From positions 1 to 64,000 of the forward strand of contig NZ_SDID01000003.1 of NCBI RefSeq assembly GCF_009192995.1: a stretch of 64,000 nt of DNA. The letters are read 5' to 3'. A program made the translations under genes and the position numbers. This document shows positions 61,831 to 64,000 of this stretch, in pieces. Numbering within the stretch: position 1 is the first letter of the stretch; each line of letters begins with the position of its first letter. The DNA comes from Sulfurimonas indica (GTDB lineage Bacteria; Campylobacterota; Campylobacteria; Campylobacterales; Sulfurimonadaceae). The notes under the pieces were generated by a model. That model was given only the letters and a program-made list of their open reading frames with translations. It was not told the DNA's origin and made no database searches.

Positions 61831-61893
61831 TATATCTCTTTCTTTGGTGTTGAAAAATTATAGTGTAGCTATATTACGAAGTGATTACAGAGT

Positions 61894-63273
61894 TTAAAAC
61901 TTTATTCTAAAAGTTGAGCCTTCATTCTCAATACTCTCAACTTCAAGTTTAAAACCGTGAAGATTGACAATGTTGTTGACTAAAAAGAGCCCAAGTCCGA
62001 GGGAGTTGTTCCATTTGTTTGTATGGGCTCTGTAGAATTTTTGTGTGATGTTCTCTAAGTCTTTTTTAGAGATTCCTATACCGGTATCGACAACTTCAAA
62101 GCTATCTTTAGTGATGTTGATGTGTACTTCATCTTCAGAGTATTTAAAAGCATTCTCAATTAAGTTACATGCAACGATACCAAAGAGTGTCTCATCCGCT
62201 TCTATTGTGATATCTTTATCTCCACTGATGATTGTCTCTCTGTTATGGTAGTTGATTTTTATATTGTCAACACATTCACTGAGTAGCTCATAGAGGTTTA
62301 TTTTTCGTTTTTTGAGGTTTTGCTGCCCGCTGTCAAGTTTGATAGAAAGGCGGAGTGTATCTATGAGCTCACTAAGCTTTACACCGTTTTTATGGATTTT
62401 TTCCAAGAATTTTTTACGTATATTTGGATTGATATCTGCATCATCAAGCAGTGTTTGTGAGTAGCCGTTCACAACGGCAATAGGGTTTTTAAACTCATGA
62501 GAGATTGCAGAGATGATATCATCTTTTTGTTTGTTGGACTCTTGAAGTCTTTGGGTGTATTTTGATTTTTGCTTCTCTTTTTTTACGATGATTTGTGAGA
62601 CTTTTGTTAAAAGATTGGTAATGTATGCAAACTCTTGAGAGTAATCAGAAGAGATGTAGGTAGATTTTTTCTTTTTTGTCAAAGATTTTAAAAAGTCAAC
62701 TATCTTATTGGTTTCATACTCTATCTCTTTATTGACTTTGTAGCTTGCCATCAAAACAGCTATAAAGAAGATAATGATAGCTGCAAGGATTTTCAGACCA
62801 AGGCTGAATATTTCATTCTGGATGCCATTGATCTCCTGTGCCAGACGGATATAGATTATTTTATTGTGGATGGTGAACTTTTTAACAACATAAAGCAGGT
62901 CTTTATCAAGTGTTTTGGAGTGTCGGATTTTATAACCGATGCCATCTTCCCTTGCCTGCATAATCTCATCACGATATTTGTGATTATCCATCGTTGTTTT
63001 ATCTTTATGTGATTCTGCAAGAATATTACCGTTTTCATCAATAAGTGTCAGTCTCAGATTGAGTCTCTTTTTGACATCAAGAGCAAGTTTATCAAGGTTA
63101 GTATCATTGTTGATAGTAAGTGAGAGAAGTTCAATGTCCTGCGTGAGAGCATCTTTACTACTCGCAATATAGAACTCATAGGTCCAGTAGTAAACGATAC
63201 CACCGACAATGAGAAAGAGGCTGAGAAAAAGTGTTAAAAATTTTCTAAGAACTATTTGATGAAACTTTAACAA
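61894..63273 (-). CDS. Membrane sensor histidine kinase, PhoR-like
   Basis: The 459-residue kinase has two membrane helices (about 11-30 and 157-176) bracketing a periplasmic sensor, then HisKA with SAISHEFKNPIAVV and an ATPase domain with NLIENAFKYS, DTGIGISKKD and GLGLFLVNNIV. It lies 42 nt after phoU on the same strand, so it is probably the phosphate sensor PhoR; the response regulator is not inside the window. Start is TTG at 63273 behind a G-rich GGGGGTAGAAG. Confidence 0.85.
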   Translation of the reverse strand: MLKFHQIVLRKFLTLFLSLFLIVGGIVYYWTYEFYIASSKDALTQDIELLSLTINNDTNLDKLALDVKKRLNLRLTLIDENGNILAESHKDKTTMDNHKYRDEIMQAREDGIGYKIRHSKTLDKDLLYVVKKFTIHNKIIYIRLAQEINGIQNEIFSLGLKILAAIIIFFIAVLMASYKVNKEIEYETNKIVDFLKSLTKKKKSTYISSDYSQEFAYITNLLTKVSQIIVKKEKQKSKYTQRLQESNKQKDDIISAISHEFKNPIAVVNGYSQTLLDDADINPNIRKKFLEKIHKNGVKLSELIDTLRLSIKLDSGQQNLKKRKINLYELLSECVDNIKINYHNRETIISGDKDITIEADETLFGIVACNLIENAFKYSEDEVHINITKDSFEVVDTGIGISKKDLENITQKFYRAHTNKWNNSLGLGLFLVNNIVNLHGFKLEVESIENEGSTFRIKF

Positions 63274-63315
63274 CTTCTACCCCCTTATTGTATTTATAGA
63301 TACAATTTTAACAAA

Positions 63316-63975
63316 TTAGTTGTGAAAGTTCCCACCTATTTTGATATAAACTAAAAGATTTGCAACGGCAATGGCACGAGAAGCGATTTTTTCACTTTTT
63401 CTCAGTGCACGAAGCATTTTGTGATACTTTTTAAAAGAGTTTGACCCTTCAGCCTGTTCAACAAGGTTTCTCTCTATCATTTCATAAAGATCATCCGCTT
63501 TGTTCTCTTCGATAAGTACCTCTTCATACATCTCCTGTAACTCGTCAACATCATCAATGTTGATCATGGTTACTGTAGTTTTAATCGCTGTTACAGTTGA
63601 AGCTTGCATAGGGAGTGCATACTCATTAATCGTCTTTACATCCAAGTCGTTACATACATCTGTAAACCCACGGATGAAACTGCGTGTATTCGCACAGGCA
63701 CGTGAAAGCTCATTTGTGATTTTAAGGTATGCCACAACCTGACGAAGATCTCTTGCCTCTGGAGTATAAAGTGCTAAAATCTTAATGATGGCATTATCTA
63801 TCTCATCAGTTTTAGAACTTACATTTTTAATGTGACTCTTTGCATCATTGAATTTTTGTGTATCACAATCTTTGAGCGCTTCTAAAATAAGCTCATTGGC
63901 TTTTACAAGCCCTTCACCTATTTTTGTTATTTTTGTTTTAACATCATTTAAATTAGTTTGAAATGTCTGTAGCAT
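63316..63975 (-). CDS. phoU: Phosphate-specific transport system regulator PhoU
   Basis: PhoU links the Pst phosphate transporter to the PhoR sensor. The 219-residue all-helical protein has two PhoU repeats, the E/D-x-x-x-D signatures IDNAIIKILALYTPEARDLRQVVAYLKITNELSR (first, given as IDNAIIKI) and the matching second half near VEQAEGSNSFKKYHKMLRALRKSEKIASRA (as YHKMLRA). Length matches the family. ATG at 63975 follows AGGGAGA. Upstream pst genes probably lie beyond the right edge. Confidence 0.92.
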   Translation of the reverse strand: MLQTFQTNLNDVKTKITKIGEGLVKANELILEALKDCDTQKFNDAKSHIKNVSSKTDEIDNAIIKILALYTPEARDLRQVVAYLKITNELSRACANTRSFIRGFTDVCNDLDVKTINEYALPMQASTVTAIKTTVTMINIDDVDELQEMYEEVLIEENKADDLYEMIERNLVEQAEGSNSFKKYHKMLRALRKSEKIASRAIAVANLLVYIKIGGNFHN

Positions 63976-64000
63976 TATCCGAATCTCCCTGTAATATAAT

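Larger units (their letters stand above)
1153..63147. repeat. Dispersed 8-mer CTCACGCA / TGCGTGAG, 32 copies
   Basis: Copies of CTCACGCA on the plus strand start at 1153, 1732, 2944, 3103, 7910, 10619, 12444, 22887, 23142, 27343, 34839, 39455, 41738, 44838, 44975 and 45457. Copies of TGCGTGAG start at 1436, 2021, 11542, 12287, 12700, 16143, 21870, 26728, 27181, 39419, 44663, 45479, 49590, 52330, 54983 and 63140. Counted by eye, so the number may be slightly off. The base after the A is G in 20 copies, A in 10 and C in 2. Roughly one copy would be expected by chance at this base composition. They occur in genes in all three frames, and 1153 and 45479 are intergenic. Confidence 0.85.

Noticed and set aside
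1-64000. CRISPR arrays, tRNA/rRNA genes, prophage or IS transposases
   Set aside because: No regularly spaced repeats, no tRNA cloverleaf with CCA-type ends, and no recombinase or transposase frames were seen in either strand.

Overview
The window reads as a stretch of chromosome from a free-living, chemolithotrophic member of the Campylobacterota (Epsilonproteobacteria), most like Sulfurimonas or a close relative. The reasons are the AT-rich sequence, the four-gene pyruvate:ferredoxin oxidoreductase operon used by the reductive TCA cycle, a Rieske/cytochrome b/diheme cytochrome c1 operon of epsilonproteobacterial type, a YeeE/YedE sulfur-transport pair, a Cys-type formate dehydrogenase, and the general gene content (Sel1-repeat protein, split queuosine and molybdopterin genes, many cyclic-di-GMP and sensor proteins). 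No rRNA, tRNA, prophage, IS transposase or CRISPR array was found. Genus assignment is inference from gene content only.

Layout. 1-3.3 kb: end of an unidentified gene, rplM-rpsI, a peptide-binding protein and a HAD phosphatase. 3.5-6.6 kb: porCDAB. 6.8-13 kb: luxS with two small unknown genes, a GlnRS fused to a YqeY-like tail, an MnmC-type methyltransferase, and recQ on the other strand with no standard start codon. 13-17.6 kb: ribE, Sel1-repeat protein, a small unknown, mnmG behind an inverted repeat, and a GT-B-like protein. 17.6-20.4 kb: petABC. 20.5-25.7 kb: RDD protein, lipoprotein, moaA-queE-queD and the opposing moeA. 25.7-29.9 kb: RNA methyltransferases (rsmE, rsmI, rlmB) around rpmE, then a RodZ-like protein and an exported unknown. 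29.9-33.6 kb: a MITE-like element, alaC-hom, a short-chain dehydrogenase and a large palindrome. 33.6-41.9 kb: formate dehydrogenase, yraN, thioredoxin-like protein, YeeE/YedE pair, aldehyde dehydrogenase, tudS-like, rnz and three further minus-strand genes. 42-46.3 kb: a probably Fur-controlled TonB receptor plus a duplicated PepSY-type membrane protein, facing a DUF302-like protein. 46.5-55.7 kb: alaS, a membrane protein, maf, GGDEF protein, bioF-like, ABC ATPase and mrcA, overlapping or nearly so. 55.7-64 kb, minus strand: sensor kinase and leuA, glnA, an EAL-CBS-GGDEF protein, a PhoR-like kinase and phoU.

How the genes fit together. Carbon and energy: PorCDAB makes pyruvate from acetyl-CoA and CO2, formate dehydrogenase handles CO2/formate, and PetABC carries quinol electrons to cytochrome c. 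MoaA and MoeA make the molybdopterin that the formate dehydrogenase needs. Translation is heavily represented: three ribosomal proteins, GlnRS and AlaRS, and tRNA/rRNA modification by MnmG, MnmC, QueE/QueD, RsmE, RsmI and RlmB.

The strongest unexplained signal is a dispersed 8-mer, CTCACGCA and its complement TGCGTGAG. I find 32 copies by eye, 16 in each orientation, in all reading frames and in two intergenic sites. One inverted pair forms a terminator-like hairpin between convergent genes. This resembles a DNA uptake sequence or another genome-wide recognition motif. Other points worth a look are the apparent AUC start of recQ, three genes whose ATG lies exactly 6 nt after a -10 box (candidate leaderless mRNAs), tandem hairpins ahead of rpmE, and three large inverted-repeat elements.
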